This document shows, piece after piece, positions 48,620 to 56,464 of a DNA stretch of 64,000 bases. A model generated the notes under the pieces. That model searched no databases. It was not told where the DNA came from and saw only the letters and a list, made by a program, of their open reading frames with translations. Position numbers and translations under genes: made by a program. This DNA comes from JAIQGF01 sp051006995. Lineage in GTDB: Bacteria; Acidobacteriota; Terriglobia; Terriglobales; Acidobacteriaceae. The stretch is taken from assembly GCA_051006995.1 (NCBI GenBank), contig JBPCSQ010000034.1, positions 111,647 through 175,646 on the forward strand. The letters run 5' to 3'. The stretch's first letter is position 1, and the number at the start of each line of letters is the position of its first letter.

Positions 48620-48625
48620 ACTATA
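48620..48625 (-). promoter_or_regulatory. probable -10 element of the ilv-hom-thr operon
   Basis: TATAGT (five of six to consensus) on the minus strand would place transcription start about six bases on, only some four bases before the leader-peptide ATG. No convincing -35 is seen at 16-18 bases upstream. Confidence 0.45.
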
Positions 48626-48773
48626 GCCCGCGCGGTCGATCCGGCGCGAACGCAACTTTTCGATTGCTGCTATCAGGAAAACTTATGGGAAGCGTCGTCT
48701 GCATAAGTCCTGCACGCTAGCTAGCGCTCGTGGCTGATCGGGATCGCAGCGCGCACAACCAGCAACTGCACTC

Positions 48774-49619
48774 TCACTCCGAGAACAGCAGTTCCTTGGC
48801 GCGGATGGCGGATTTCACCACCGCCTTGATCAGCGTGACCCGCAGCTTTCCTTCCTCCAGTTCCAGGATGCCGTCAATCGTGCAGCCCGCCGGAGTGGTG
48901 ACCGCGTCCTTCAGCAGCGCAGGGTGGTCGCCGGTCTCGAGCACGACCTTGGCGGATCCGAGCACGGTTTGCGCCGCCAGCAGGGTCGCCATGTCGCGGG
49001 GCAGGCCGACCTTCACGCCACCTTCCGCGAGCGATTCCAGGATGATGTAGATGTACGCCGGACCGCTCGCCGAGAGCGCCGTCACCGCGTCCATGTGCTT
49101 CTCGTCCAGCACCACCGTGCGGCCGACCGCTTCAAATAGCGTGGAAGCAATCGCCACGTGCTGCGGCCCCGCATGCGCGCCCTTGCAGATGGCCGTCATG
49201 CCGGAGCGCACCACGCACGGCGTGTTCGGCATGGCACGCACCACGGCCACGCCCGGCGGCAGCAGCTTCTCCATGTAGCTGGTGGGGACGGAGGCGGCAA
49301 TCGAGATCAGCAACTGCTTCGGCCCGAGCACCGGCGCGATCTCCTCCAGCACCTGCCGCACCGCGGCCGGCTTCACGCACAACAGCACGATGTCAGCGCC
49401 CGCCACCGCCGCCGGATTGTCCGTTCCCGCAGCGATCTTCAATTGCGAGCGTACCTTCTGCGCGCGCTCGGCATGTTGCACGGTGGCGCGCGTGTTCTTC
49501 GGCAGCACTACGCCCTCGTGCAGCAGCGCCTCCAGCAGGATGGTTCCCATTTTGCCGGCGCCGAGCACGGTGAGCCGCCGGTTGCGCAGCCCGCCGGCCT
49601 TTCGAATTTCTTTTCGCAT
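48774..49619 (-). CDS. proC: Pyrroline-5-carboxylate reductase
   Basis: The 281-residue enzyme performs the last step of proline synthesis. The Rossmann motif is VLGAGKMGTILLEALLHEG; the family signature includes ALSASGPAYIYIILESLAEG and DAVTTPAGCTIDGILELEEG. The ATG at 49619 has GAAGGA seven bases upstream, and an upstream frame to 49685 is not needed. It is transcribed toward the ilv leader but separated from it by about 165 bases containing the ilv promoter. Confidence 0.95.
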   Translation of the reverse strand: MRKEIRKAGGLRNRRLTVLGAGKMGTILLEALLHEGVVLPKNTRATVQHAERAQKVRSQLKIAAGTDNPAAVAGADIVLLCVKPAAVRQVLEEIAPVLGPKQLLISIAASVPTSYMEKLLPPGVAVVRAMPNTPCVVRSGMTAICKGAHAGPQHVAIASTLFEAVGRTVVLDEKHMDAVTALSASGPAYIYIILESLAEGGVKVGLPRDMATLLAAQTVLGSAKVVLETGDHPALLKDAVTTPAGCTIDGILELEEGKLRVTLIKAVVKSAIRAKELLFSE

Positions 49620-49786
49620 GACGCGTCCTTCGTTTACAGCGTACTCGCTGCCTGCCGCCCGCGGCAGGGGATGCCTGAGGCGCACCCACGGAAAAATTTA
49701 TAACCTCGAACAATTTTCTTGATTGTACTTTTGCCCAACCGCCGCGGTATGAAGAAGAGTAGGCCAATTCACTCGGGAGTTCCGTT

Positions 49787-49963
49787 ATGACCTGTGCCTT
49801 CTGCAATGCCGAGTACACCGCCGAGTCGCCGTGCCGCTGCCGCGAAACCGTTCGCGCCGCTGACCCGCAACCCGGGCCGCTGGTCGCTCCCACCGACTTG
49901 CGGATTGAGCGCAAAGCGGCCATGGAGCCCACCGGCCTCTCCAATCCCTTCTGGAGCGAATAA
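49787..49963 (+). CDS. small Cys-rich hypothetical protein
   Basis: The 58-residue protein opens MTCAFCNAEYTAESPCRCRE, with a CxxC pair and a CRC pair that could bind one zinc ion. A Pro-rich middle follows, and it ends GLSNPFWSE. GGGAG lies eight bases before the ATG. It is on the opposite strand from proC. I recognise no named family; the compact Cys pattern and clean frame make it more likely real than chance. Confidence 0.6.
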   Translation: MTCAFCNAEYTAESPCRCRETVRAADPQPGPLVAPTDLRIERKAAMEPTGLSNPFWSE

Positions 49964-50078
49964 CGGCGCCCGGCCCACGCCGTCTGATGCTGCGAAATCT
50001 CGTGCCTCCGCCGGGGCTGGAAGCTACAATTCCGCCCACCTCGGCCAAGTAGCGCGATGATCTGCATTCGAGGCGGCA

Positions 50079-50615
50079 ATGGCCAAACGCACTCCAAAAC
50101 CGAAGAAGACTCCGCAATCAAAACCTGCGACAAAGGCAAAAGTGACCTCGAAAACCGCGCCGGCCGTCGGTATTGATTTCAACCACGCCATGATCTACGC
50201 CCGCGACGTGGAACGCTCCGTCGCCTTCTACTCCGGCCTGCTCGGCTTCAAGGTCATCGAGGACTTCCGCCACGAAGGCCGCGCTATCTATTCGCGGCTG
50301 CGCGCCAAGTCCGGCCAGGGCACCATCGCCATCCATATGCTCGGCCCGGGAGCATCCACCGCCGCCGACGGCGTGCGCCTCTACTTCGAGGTCCCCGAAC
50401 TCGATGATTTCTGCCGCAAGCTGAAGGAGAAGGGCGTGTACTTTACGCAATCTCCGCAGATGATGCCGTGGGGCTGGCGGCACGCCTACCTCGACGATCC
50501 CGACAGCCACGAGATCAGCCTCTACTGGGCCGGTGAAAACCGCATGAAGAAGACTGTCCTGCGCGCCGCCAAAGAGGCGGAAAAGGTCGCCAAGGCGCCG
50601 CGCTCGCGCAGATAG
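50079..50615 (+). CDS. VOC (glyoxalase/dioxygenase fold) protein
   Basis: The 178-residue protein has a basic Lys/Pro-rich N-terminal tail (about 1-30). One vicinal-oxygen-chelate module pair follows: HAMIYARDVERSVAFYSGLL with IAIHMLG, then VRLYFEVPELDDF with DPDSHEISLYW. His, His/Glu and Glu in those segments are likely metal ligands. Such proteins include glyoxalase I, dioxygenases and antibiotic-binding proteins; the reaction here cannot be named. The basic tail is unusual and might bind nucleic acid or act as a flexible linker. Confidence 0.85.
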   Translation: MAKRTPKPKKTPQSKPATKAKVTSKTAPAVGIDFNHAMIYARDVERSVAFYSGLLGFKVIEDFRHEGRAIYSRLRAKSGQGTIAIHMLGPGASTAADGVRLYFEVPELDDFCRKLKEKGVYFTQSPQMMPWGWRHAYLDDPDSHEISLYWAGENRMKKTVLRAAKEAEKVAKAPRSRR

Positions 50616-50724
50616 CCCACTCGCATCCCACGGTACTTTTCGACAGCACCTTTCGTGAGCTTTCCGCCAGCAGGATTAATTCCTACAATGAAGCTTCCAC
50701 CACAATGGAAGAGGAGTGATTCCC

Positions 50725-51060
50725 GTGCAGACTAGCCGGTCTCCCCGCTACATCATCAACCGGCCGCTGACCGCTGTCGTCTTCTGGGACGAGACGCCCA
50801 TCCGCAAGGTCCATGGGCGTTGCCACGTCCTCAGCGAGCGCGGACTGGGCGCCAGTTTGGCGGATCAGCTTTATGTGGGCGAGGTGGTTCGCATTGATAT
50901 GCCCCCGATGCGCTCCCTTTACGCCACCGTGCGTAACACACGCGGCACCGACCACGGCTTGGAGTTTCTCTACCTCCGCGACGGCCAGCGGCAAGTTATT
51001 CGAGCTCTCTGCGCTGCCGCCGATGAAGCAATACCGACCTGGGAAGGTAATCGAACATAG
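50725..51060 (+). CDS. PilZ-like domain protein
   Basis: The 111-residue protein starts at a GTG with GAGGAG eight bases upstream. A RYIINR segment (RxxxxR-like), then GRCHVLSERGLGA and VGEVVRIDMP, ATVRNTRGTDHGLEFL match the beta-barrel core of PilZ domains. The second c-di-GMP motif ([DN]xSxxG) is degenerate (LSERGLG), so ligand binding is uncertain. It may be a stand-alone effector controlling motility or polysaccharide output. It is 110 bases after the VOC gene. Confidence 0.65.
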   Translation: MQTSRSPRYIINRPLTAVVFWDETPIRKVHGRCHVLSERGLGASLADQLYVGEVVRIDMPPMRSLYATVRNTRGTDHGLEFLYLRDGQRQVIRALCAAADEAIPTWEGNRT

Positions 51061-51093
51061 AAAAAGATTGGTCGGCTCTGGCGGACGATTCCT

Positions 51094-51375
51094 ATGGCAC
51101 ATGCTCGGCGAGACAAGTCGGCGCTGATCGGCATGGCCTTGTTTGGGCTCGGAATCGTTCCGCTCTTGGGCCTGGCCTTATTTTCGCCAGGGCTCGGTGC
51201 GGAGGGATTGTTGGGAGCCCTCGTCGTTGGCTATAGCCTAGGAACCCTGGTCGCTCTCGGTTGGCTGGCAGTCAGGCGCCGGTGGATGTGGGTACTTGTC
51301 CTCGCGCAGATTGGATTGTTGGCACTCGTGTGCTACGAGACACTCTCAGGGGGAGCACTGTACACGGGCACTTAG
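51094..51375 (+). CDS. small membrane protein with three predicted helices
   Basis: The 93-residue protein has a short basic head (MAHARRDKS) and three hydrophobic stretches: about 11-31 (IGMALFGLGIVPLLGLALF), 37-58 and 65-84. It follows the PilZ-like gene by 33 bases. No family recognised and only a weak ribosome site (GGCGGA). Confidence 0.55.
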   Translation: MAHARRDKSALIGMALFGLGIVPLLGLALFSPGLGAEGLLGALVVGYSLGTLVALGWLAVRRRWMWVLVLAQIGLLALVCYETLSGGALYTGT

Positions 51376-51486
51376 GCGGGTGGCCCAGGTGAACCGCATC
51401 GGCGCTCCCCGATATTGCTCCCATCTTGGGGTGGCTGGTGGCCCACCCTTCATCTTTTCTTCGATTTCGCTACCCGAATGTGGTGC

Positions 51487-51515
51487 CCCACCCAACGCGG
51501 TGTTCGTTGGGTGGG
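51487..51515. repeat. CCCACCCAACG palindrome, copy 1
   Basis: CCCACCCAACG-CGGTGTT-CGTTGGGTGGG has perfect 11-bp arms. An identical 29-base element recurs at 52528-52556. Both are followed by GCGGAATT and, 48-50 bases later, by the tRNA-Pro 3' end. Confidence 0.9.
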
Positions 51516-51562
51516 CGGAATTATACTTCTGTGCTTCGTCATTTATTCGAGGAAGGAAAGAT

Positions 51563-51582
51563 TGGTCGGGGCGACAGGATTT
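51563..51582 (-). other. tRNA-Pro 3'-end fragment (20 bp), att-like
   Basis: On the minus strand this reads AAATCCTGTCGCCCCGACCA, identical to the last 20 bases of the larger tRNA-Pro fragment at 52606-52650. It cannot be a tRNA gene. It resembles the partial 3' tRNA ends left at island borders. Confidence 0.8.
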
Positions 51583-51692
51583 GCGCGTCGAGCGTGGGCG
51601 GCGTCAATCTCGATTGCCTCATAGGATTCGTTTTCAATTCGGGAGAGAAGGACTTGGATTTCTGTATTCCCACCCTTTCCAAAGGCGGGAAA

Positions 51693-51748
51693 GGGTGGGG
51701 CACCCACAGCGGTGTGGGGTCGAGGTCTTCGAGGGTGGGCCACCCGCC
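51693..51748. repeat. 56-bp inverted-repeat arm (partner 52479-52534)
   Basis: It begins GGGTGGGGCACCCACAGC and ends GGGTGGGCCACCCGCC. The reverse complement matches 52479-52534 at about 50 of 56 positions by eye. The two arms face each other around the toxin-tail/immunity pair. Confidence 0.8.
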
Positions 51749-51884
51749 CAAAACCGGCTTGAGTGGGCCACCGGCCCCGCCCTCGGGCATCCACGTATGC
51801 GAAGGCGATGCGCTGTCACGCCGTCATACACATGGAAAGTAGCATCGTAAGTGTATTTTTGCGCTTCATCGCATCTTACGTAAA

Positions 51885-52304
51885 TCATCTCCCGCCGACC
51901 TCGATACTATCAAGCACCTCCTTAGCCTCCGTCGCGTCCGTTGTTGCACCGGGAGCGTAGGTACTTGTGGCTAGCAACAGCCCACTCGGCCCAGAACAAA
52001 ACATCGCTCTCCAACGCTTGCCGGTTGTGTCGGCAAAATCGGCAACTGCTCGTTCCGACGAGGCGAGCACGGTTCTAGCCTTTCCCTTAACATCCTGTCC
52101 AGCCAAGAACCTTTTCAAGTGCACACGAGCGTCGCTTTCGGCTTCTTTGCCGGTCTTTCGGTAGTAGGTGACTAAAATCGCCGCATCTCCGCTGGCACTA
52201 AGCAGCTCTAGCGATTCGTGGCCGTGTATTAATCTCCACGAGGGGGGTACGGCGATAACAAAGACCCGGTTTGGAGCGGTGTACACGCCGTAGTTAGCGC
52301 TCAT
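51885..52304 (-). CDS. hypothetical protein, candidate immunity protein
   Basis: The 139-residue protein begins MSANYGVYTAPNRVFVIAVP. It appears soluble and alpha/beta, with PPSWRLIHGHESLELLSAS and ILVTYYRKTGKEAE. It overlaps by eleven bases the end of a toxin-tail frame on the same strand. That placement, not sequence, is why I propose immunity. Such downstream overlap is standard for polymorphic toxin/immunity pairs. The intact frame beside a truncated toxin fits an orphan immunity gene. No Imm family recognised. Confidence 0.6.
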   Translation of the reverse strand: MSANYGVYTAPNRVFVIAVPPSWRLIHGHESLELLSASGDAAILVTYYRKTGKEAESDARVHLKRFLAGQDVKGKARTVLASSERAVADFADTTGKRWRAMFCSGPSGLLLATSTYAPGATTDATEAKEVLDSIEVGGR

Positions 52305-52467
52305 ACGTGTCCACCTTTCCCTTCCACCTCCGCTTTTTCGGATCTAACTTCTGGAGCTCCTGCCGATTGCTTTCGACCTGCCTCTGCCCTCGTCGAATCG
52401 CACGAGCGTTGTTCGGCTTCAACTCACTGACGATAGCCTTCCGCCGATTCACTGCGTCCGCGCGACG
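52294..52467 (-). pseudogene. truncated C-terminal nuclease-like toxin domain
   Basis: About 57 residues remain: RRADAVNRRKAIVSELKPNN, then ARAIRRGQRQVE... ending VDTYER-stop. The pattern R-x-D-A-x-N...E-L-K-P-N...A-I-x-R-G-x-x-Q matches the catalytic core of restriction-endonuclease-fold toxin domains found at the ends of RHS and similar proteins. Upstream of this the frame runs into palindromic repeat sequence, so the delivery part is lost. It may still be open from 52602 but without a credible start. Confidence 0.6.
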
Positions 52468-52478
52468 ACCGGACGGAA

Positions 52479-52556
52479 GGCGGGTGGCCCACCCTGGAAG
52501 TCCTCGACCCCACACTGATGTGGGTGCCCCACCCAACGCGGTGTTCGTTGGGTGGG
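52479..52556. repeat. 56-bp inverted-repeat arm plus CCCACCCAACG palindrome, copy 2
   Basis: The segment 52479-52534 is the reverse complement of 51693-51748 with about six mismatches; its end overlaps the 29-base palindrome at 52528-52556. Together they truncate the toxin-tail frame. Confidence 0.8.
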
Positions 52557-52605
52557 CGGAATTGTACCTTGATGGCTTGGGATTGATTTTCGAAAAGAAC
52601 AAAAC

Positions 52606-52650
52606 TGGTCGGGGCGACAGGATTTGAACCTGTGACCCCCTGCGCCCAAG
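52606..52650 (-). other. 3' half of a tRNA-Pro(TGG) gene, att-like
   Basis: On the minus strand these 45 bases read as the anticodon loop CTTGGGC (anticodon TGG), stem GCAGG, variable GGGTC, T-arm ACAGG-TTCAAAT-CCTGT, acceptor CGCCCCG, A and CCA. The 5' half (acceptor, D-arm) is missing; instead the 'GGCGGATTCC' repeat adjoins the anticodon loop. A break in the anticodon loop is where tyrosine recombinases often cross over, so this looks like an attachment-site remnant rather than a working tRNA. Confidence 0.8.
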
Positions 52651-52868
52651 GCGGATTCCACAGCCTATTGAGATCTACTGAATTGTGGAGACCAGAACTG
52701 CTTGCTGCTGAATCGTTTGCGGCCTCGCTGTTGCAGGGGATTGAGACTGGAGGTTTCTGAATGCTCCGACAGTTACAATTCCGCCTACATCTGAACCGTG
52801 CCACTCGGCCGTTGCTTTCGGATTCACTATGCCCACTCTTCGAAAACCGCGAAGAGTGGGCACCCGGC
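52640..52868. repeat. ~230-bp dispersed repeat R1, copy A
   Basis: It runs from CTGCGCCCAAGGCGGATTCC through TATTGAGATCTACTGAATTG to CGAAAACCGCGAAGAGTGGG. It matches 61880-62109 in the same orientation at roughly four of five positions, and a ~100-bp part recurs at 62171-62270. It overlaps the anticodon-loop end of the tRNA-Pro fragment. Confidence 0.85.
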
Positions 52869-53272
52869 GCCTGCCAGTCGTTCCATGTTCTGATGGATTC
52901 GACTCCAACTGCAGCTGGGCCGAGTTCGAGGCCAAGGACACCGGCCGTGTGATCCGCCTCTTTGGAGTCGTACTCTATTAAGGCAATCGAGTCTACCCCT
53001 CCTCGGGTGCTAAGGGATGTTGGCAGCGCCATACCCGAAAACCGCCCTCACTATATATTGTGGGAATTTTTGAGAGAATGCCGTGTCGGTTTCGGCGACA
53101 CTCTGTGGTTCCGCGCTCTTCCGGATACACGAGCGTGCCCTGTAGTCGAAATTGTGACGCTCGCAAAACGCGAAGAATCAGTTCTCCAGGACCTATCAAT
53201 TCGAAAGAACCGTCAGGTTTGGTTGGCGTTTTCGCTACTACAAGCCGATCTGCGATGGAGTGGTTGCGTGAC
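52869..53272. other. intergenic region downstream of the NtrX-like gene
   Basis: No supported gene. A segment CTGTAGTCGAAATTGTGACG (about 53140-53160) with CGCGAAGAAT recurs near 61640-61680 and in part near 61775-61790, so it is another dispersed repeat. The AT-rich CACTATATATTGTGGG at about 53049-53064 is striking but unexplained. Confidence 0.5.
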
Positions 53273-54655
53273 TCACTTGGCTTGTGAACTGCTGCCCCAC
53301 TTTTCGCTGAGCGAAATGCCGAGTCGCTGGCACTTCTTATAAAGGTGGCTTCGTTCAAGGCCGAGCGCCTTCGCGGTATTCGTGACGTGGTGCTGCTGCC
53401 GGACTAACTCAGCGAGAATGGCCTGGCGCTCGCAGTTGTCGATCTGCTCGGCCAACGTGCCGCCGGACGAACCCGTGGTTCCGGCCGGCGTTTGTGGCAA
53501 TGCGAGTGCCACGGTTGCACCATCGACTTCATCGCTGAGCGCCAGAAGCATTACGCGCTCAACAACGTTTCTCAGCTCCCGAACATTGCCCGGCCAGGCG
53601 TACTTCTGGAGCGCAGTGACCGCTTCGGGGGTGAAGCGCATGGGCTTCCAGCCGTTCTGATTGCATACCTGGCTCGAGAAGTGATCGACCAGGGCCGGGA
53701 TGTCGTCGGAGCGCTCGCGCAGCGGCGGCAGAACGAGTGGGAAGACGTACACGCGGTGAAATAAGTCCTGGCGAAACTTCTCTTGTCTAACCAGCTCCTC
53801 AAGATTCCGGTGTGTCGCCACGATTACACGGACGCTCACCTTGATGGGACTATCGCCGCCGATGCGCTCGACCTCTCCTTCTTCCAGCACGCGCAACAGC
53901 TTGGCCTGCATGGCGAGCGGCATGTCGCCAATTTCGTCGAGAAAAAGCGTGCCATGGTTCGCCTGCTCAAACTTGCCGATGTGGCGCGACGCGGCGCCGG
54001 TGAACGATCCCTTCTCGTGGCCAAACAGCTCCGATTCGATCAGCTCAGCCGGAACAGCGGCGCAGTTCAGGGTGACAAATGGGCCATTGCGCCGCGGACT
54101 CTTCTCGTGCAACGTGCGTGCGACAAGCTCTTTCCCGGTACCGGTCTCACCCCAGATGCAGATCCTCGATTCACTCGCGGCGACGCGTTCGATTTGCGCC
54201 ATGACTCGGCGCATCGCTTCGCCCGACCAGACGATCTCGTGCTTGCCTAGGCGCGCCCTGAGCTGCTGGTTCTCATTTTCGAGGCGCTTCAGCTTGAGCA
54301 CGTTCTCCACCGTGAGCAGCAGCTTTTCGGTGGACAGCGGCTTTTCGAGGAAGTCGAGCGCGCCCAGCTTGGTGGCACGCACCGCCATTTCGATGTGCGC
54401 CTGGCCGGACATCATCACGACAGGAGCAGTTACGCCGTTCGATCTCAAGTCTTCGAGCAATGCCAAGCCGTCGCGGATGGGCATGACGACGTCGGAGAGA
54501 ATCAAATCGAACTCACGCGATTTCGCCAGCTCGAGCGCTTTGGCCGCGTTATCGCACACGGTGGCCTCGTGTCCGGCGAGGCGAAAGGCGCGCGACAGCG
54601 ACGCCAGCGTGTTCGCCTCATCGTCAACGATCAGCAATTGCGCCTTACTCGACAC
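53273..54655 (-). CDS. NtrX-like sigma-54-dependent response regulator
   Basis: The 460-residue activator has a receiver domain (1-120; phospho-acceptor D55 in LILSDVVMP, K105), an AAA+ domain (about 140-375; Walker A GETGTGKE 169-176; Walker B TLFLDEIGDMP) and a Fis-type helix-turn-helix at the C-terminus (AKALGLERSHLYKKCQRLGI). The sigma-54 contact loop is GSFTGA (216-221), a Ser variant of GAFTGA seen in some members. It is ten bases downstream of the kinase gene. It probably acts on the -24/-12 promoter at 61258-61271; that is inference. Confidence 0.92.
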   Translation of the reverse strand: MSSKAQLLIVDDEANTLASLSRAFRLAGHEATVCDNAAKALELAKSREFDLILSDVVMPIRDGLALLEDLRSNGVTAPVVMMSGQAHIEMAVRATKLGALDFLEKPLSTEKLLLTVENVLKLKRLENENQQLRARLGKHEIVWSGEAMRRVMAQIERVAASESRICIWGETGTGKELVARTLHEKSPRRNGPFVTLNCAAVPAELIESELFGHEKGSFTGAASRHIGKFEQANHGTLFLDEIGDMPLAMQAKLLRVLEEGEVERIGGDSPIKVSVRVIVATHRNLEELVRQEKFRQDLFHRVYVFPLVLPPLRERSDDIPALVDHFSSQVCNQNGWKPMRFTPEAVTALQKYAWPGNVRELRNVVERVMLLALSDEVDGATVALALPQTPAGTTGSSGGTLAEQIDNCERQAILAELVRQQHHVTNTAKALGLERSHLYKKCQRLGISLSEKWGSSSQAK

Positions 54656-54664
54656 GGCACCCTT

Positions 54665-56464
54665 TCATGAAATCATGGCAGACTTGAAGATCTCTGCACT
54701 GGCTCCGCGGTAGCGAGGGAGGTCGATGCGAAAGGTGGTTCCCTTGCCCGGCGTGCTCTCTACAGTAATGCTTCCTTTGTGGTCGGCCACAACCGACTGC
54801 ACGATGGCCAGGCCGAGGCCGGTGCCGTGCTGTTTGGTCGTGTAATAGGGAGTAAACAGCCGCTCGCATTCTTCCCGCGTCAAACCGGTCCCCGTGTCGG
54901 ACACCGCGATGCGGGCGTGTTCGCCCACTCCCTCGGTGCGTACCGTGATCGTGCCGCCTTCCGGCATGGCGTCCATCGCGTTCAACACCAGGTTGGAAAG
55001 CGCGCGATGCAGGAGGTCGGGGTCGGCATCCACCGGGGGAAGTGACGTGTCCAGCTCGAGCTTGGAGTCGATCTTCGGCCGGCCATCGGCATGGAATTGC
55101 GCTTCATGAAGGCCGAGTACCTGCCGGACCATGTCGTTCAGATTGACGGTCTGCAATTGCGGCTGCGGCATCTTCGAGAAATCGCTGAAGCGCCCGATGA
55201 TCGTCTTCAAATTGCCGAGCTCGGCCAGCAGGGTCGCCGTGCTCTCGCGAAAAACTTCGTCGAACTGGTCCGAGTTGCGGGCGCGGAGCAGGTTTTCCAC
55301 GGTGATCTGCAGGGGGAAGAGCGGGTTCTTCAACTCGTGCGCGAGACGTCTTGCGAGTTCCCGCCAGGCGGCGACCCGCTCGGCCTGCACGGCGCGTTCA
55401 CGTTGCTCCGCCAGCTGTCGAGTCATGGTGTTGAACGACTGGGCCAGTTCGCCGACCTCATCCGTCGAGTTGATTTCAACCTGGGTATCCCAATGCCCGG
55501 CTGCGACTTCGCGCGCGGCTTCGGCAAGGCGCTCGATGGGCCCGGTGACGCGGGCCGCGACCCACCCGCTAAGTATGATTGCGATCAGGATGCCAAGGCC
55601 GCCGACGATTAGGGCGAACGCGCCGATGTGGCGCTGCAACTCGACCAGGCTTCGCCGCGAACTGCCCACCAGCAGCGCGCCAAGCAATGTCCCGTCAGCA
55701 CCCTTGAGCGGGATCGCGTGGAAACTCTCGCTATCGGCGGCATCGGCTGACCAGGAAATCACCTCGTCGATTTCTCCGCCCTTTTTCTGCACCCGCTGAA
55801 TCAACGGATCGAGAGCCTGGCCATTCTCCAATGGTCCACCAGGCCCGATCAGTGGACTCCCGCCGATCCCCTGGAAATTCCGGTACAGCAGCACGCGCAT
55901 GCCGGCGGGCAGCGTAAGCGATGAGAGAAATTCACGGTCCAGGCGCTGGCCGCCGAGCACGTACAGCGACTTGTCTCCCGCAGTGACGACGTTGACGGCC
56001 GTTAAGCCAAGCGTCGCGCCCTCGGGAAGTGGTATGAGCCGCAGTACCGCGCCCTTCGACGGCAGATCAGGAGTTATCTCCTCTTTATAGCCAAAGCGCG
56101 CCGGCCACTGGGCGGACGAAATAATGGTGCCATCCGCGGAGACGAACTCCAGGAGATCGAGCTGAAAGTTGTCGGCGACCGCTTTCGCTTCCGTGACGTA
56201 GACCGACGGATCGCCACCCCGGGCGAGGTCGATCGCCATCCGGCCGACGGCATCACCGCCGGCAACCGCTGACACGCGGTGAACCACATCATCGCCGCGC
56301 CGGGCGAATTCACTGCGGAACTGCGCTACCAGCGCCTCGGTCCGCTCGGCCTCCGCCTTTTCGAAGGCCGCACGCGTGCGGAAAGAAACGACGGTGGAGA
56401 CGGCGCCTACCGTAATCAGAACAATGAGAGCCAGCGCGATCAGCAGCCGCCGCCGGAAGCTCAT
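54665..56464 (-). CDS. NtrY-like membrane sensor histidine kinase
   Basis: The 599-residue kinase has a first membrane helix (about 7-28, LLIALALIVLITVGAVSTVV), a ~250-residue periplasmic sensor region, and a second helix (about 285-305). A HAMP linker, then HisKA with RLAHELKNPLFPLQ, and an HATPase domain with NLVLNAMDAMPEGG, DTGTGLT and GTGLGLAIVQ follow. The ATG overlaps the binding-protein gene upstream as ATGA, so the kinase is coupled to a periplasmic ligand-binding protein. Partner of the adjacent regulator. Confidence 0.92.
   Translation of the reverse strand: MSFRRRLLIALALIVLITVGAVSTVVSFRTRAAFEKAEAERTEALVAQFRSEFARRGDDVVHRVSAVAGGDAVGRMAIDLARGGDPSVYVTEAKAVADNFQLDLLEFVSADGTIISSAQWPARFGYKEEITPDLPSKGAVLRLIPLPEGATLGLTAVNVVTAGDKSLYVLGGQRLDREFLSSLTLPAGMRVLLYRNFQGIGGSPLIGPGGPLENGQALDPLIQRVQKKGGEIDEVISWSADAADSESFHAIPLKGADGTLLGALLVGSSRRSLVELQRHIGAFALIVGGLGILIAIILSGWVAARVTGPIERLAEAAREVAAGHWDTQVEINSTDEVGELAQSFNTMTRQLAEQRERAVQAERVAAWRELARRLAHELKNPLFPLQITVENLLRARNSDQFDEVFRESTATLLAELGNLKTIIGRFSDFSKMPQPQLQTVNLNDMVRQVLGLHEAQFHADGRPKIDSKLELDTSLPPVDADPDLLHRALSNLVLNAMDAMPEGGTITVRTEGVGEHARIAVSDTGTGLTREECERLFTPYYTTKQHGTGLGLAIVQSVVADHKGSITVESTPGKGTTFRIDLPRYRGASAEIFKSAMIS

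Larger units (their letters stand above)
51376..51884. other. repeat-rich intergenic region
   Basis: No gene is supported. The region contains the palindrome at 51487-51515, the tRNA-Pro 3'-end fragment at 51563-51582, a CCACCCTTTCC/GGAAAGGGTGG hairpin (about 51670-51699) and one arm (51693-51748) of a 56-bp inverted repeat. Confidence 0.6.

Noticed and set aside
51543..51794. minus-strand short frames in the 51.5-51.8 kb repeats
   Set aside because: Translated from palindromic repeats; the same peptides recur wherever the repeats occur.
52606..52650. functional tRNA-Pro gene
   Set aside because: Only the 3' half from the anticodon loop is present; no D-arm or 5' acceptor strand adjoins.
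52993..53358. minus-strand 121-codon frame near the NtrX-like gene
   Set aside because: Contains the dispersed CTGTAGTCGAA repeat and overlaps the end of a well-supported gene; no family recognised.
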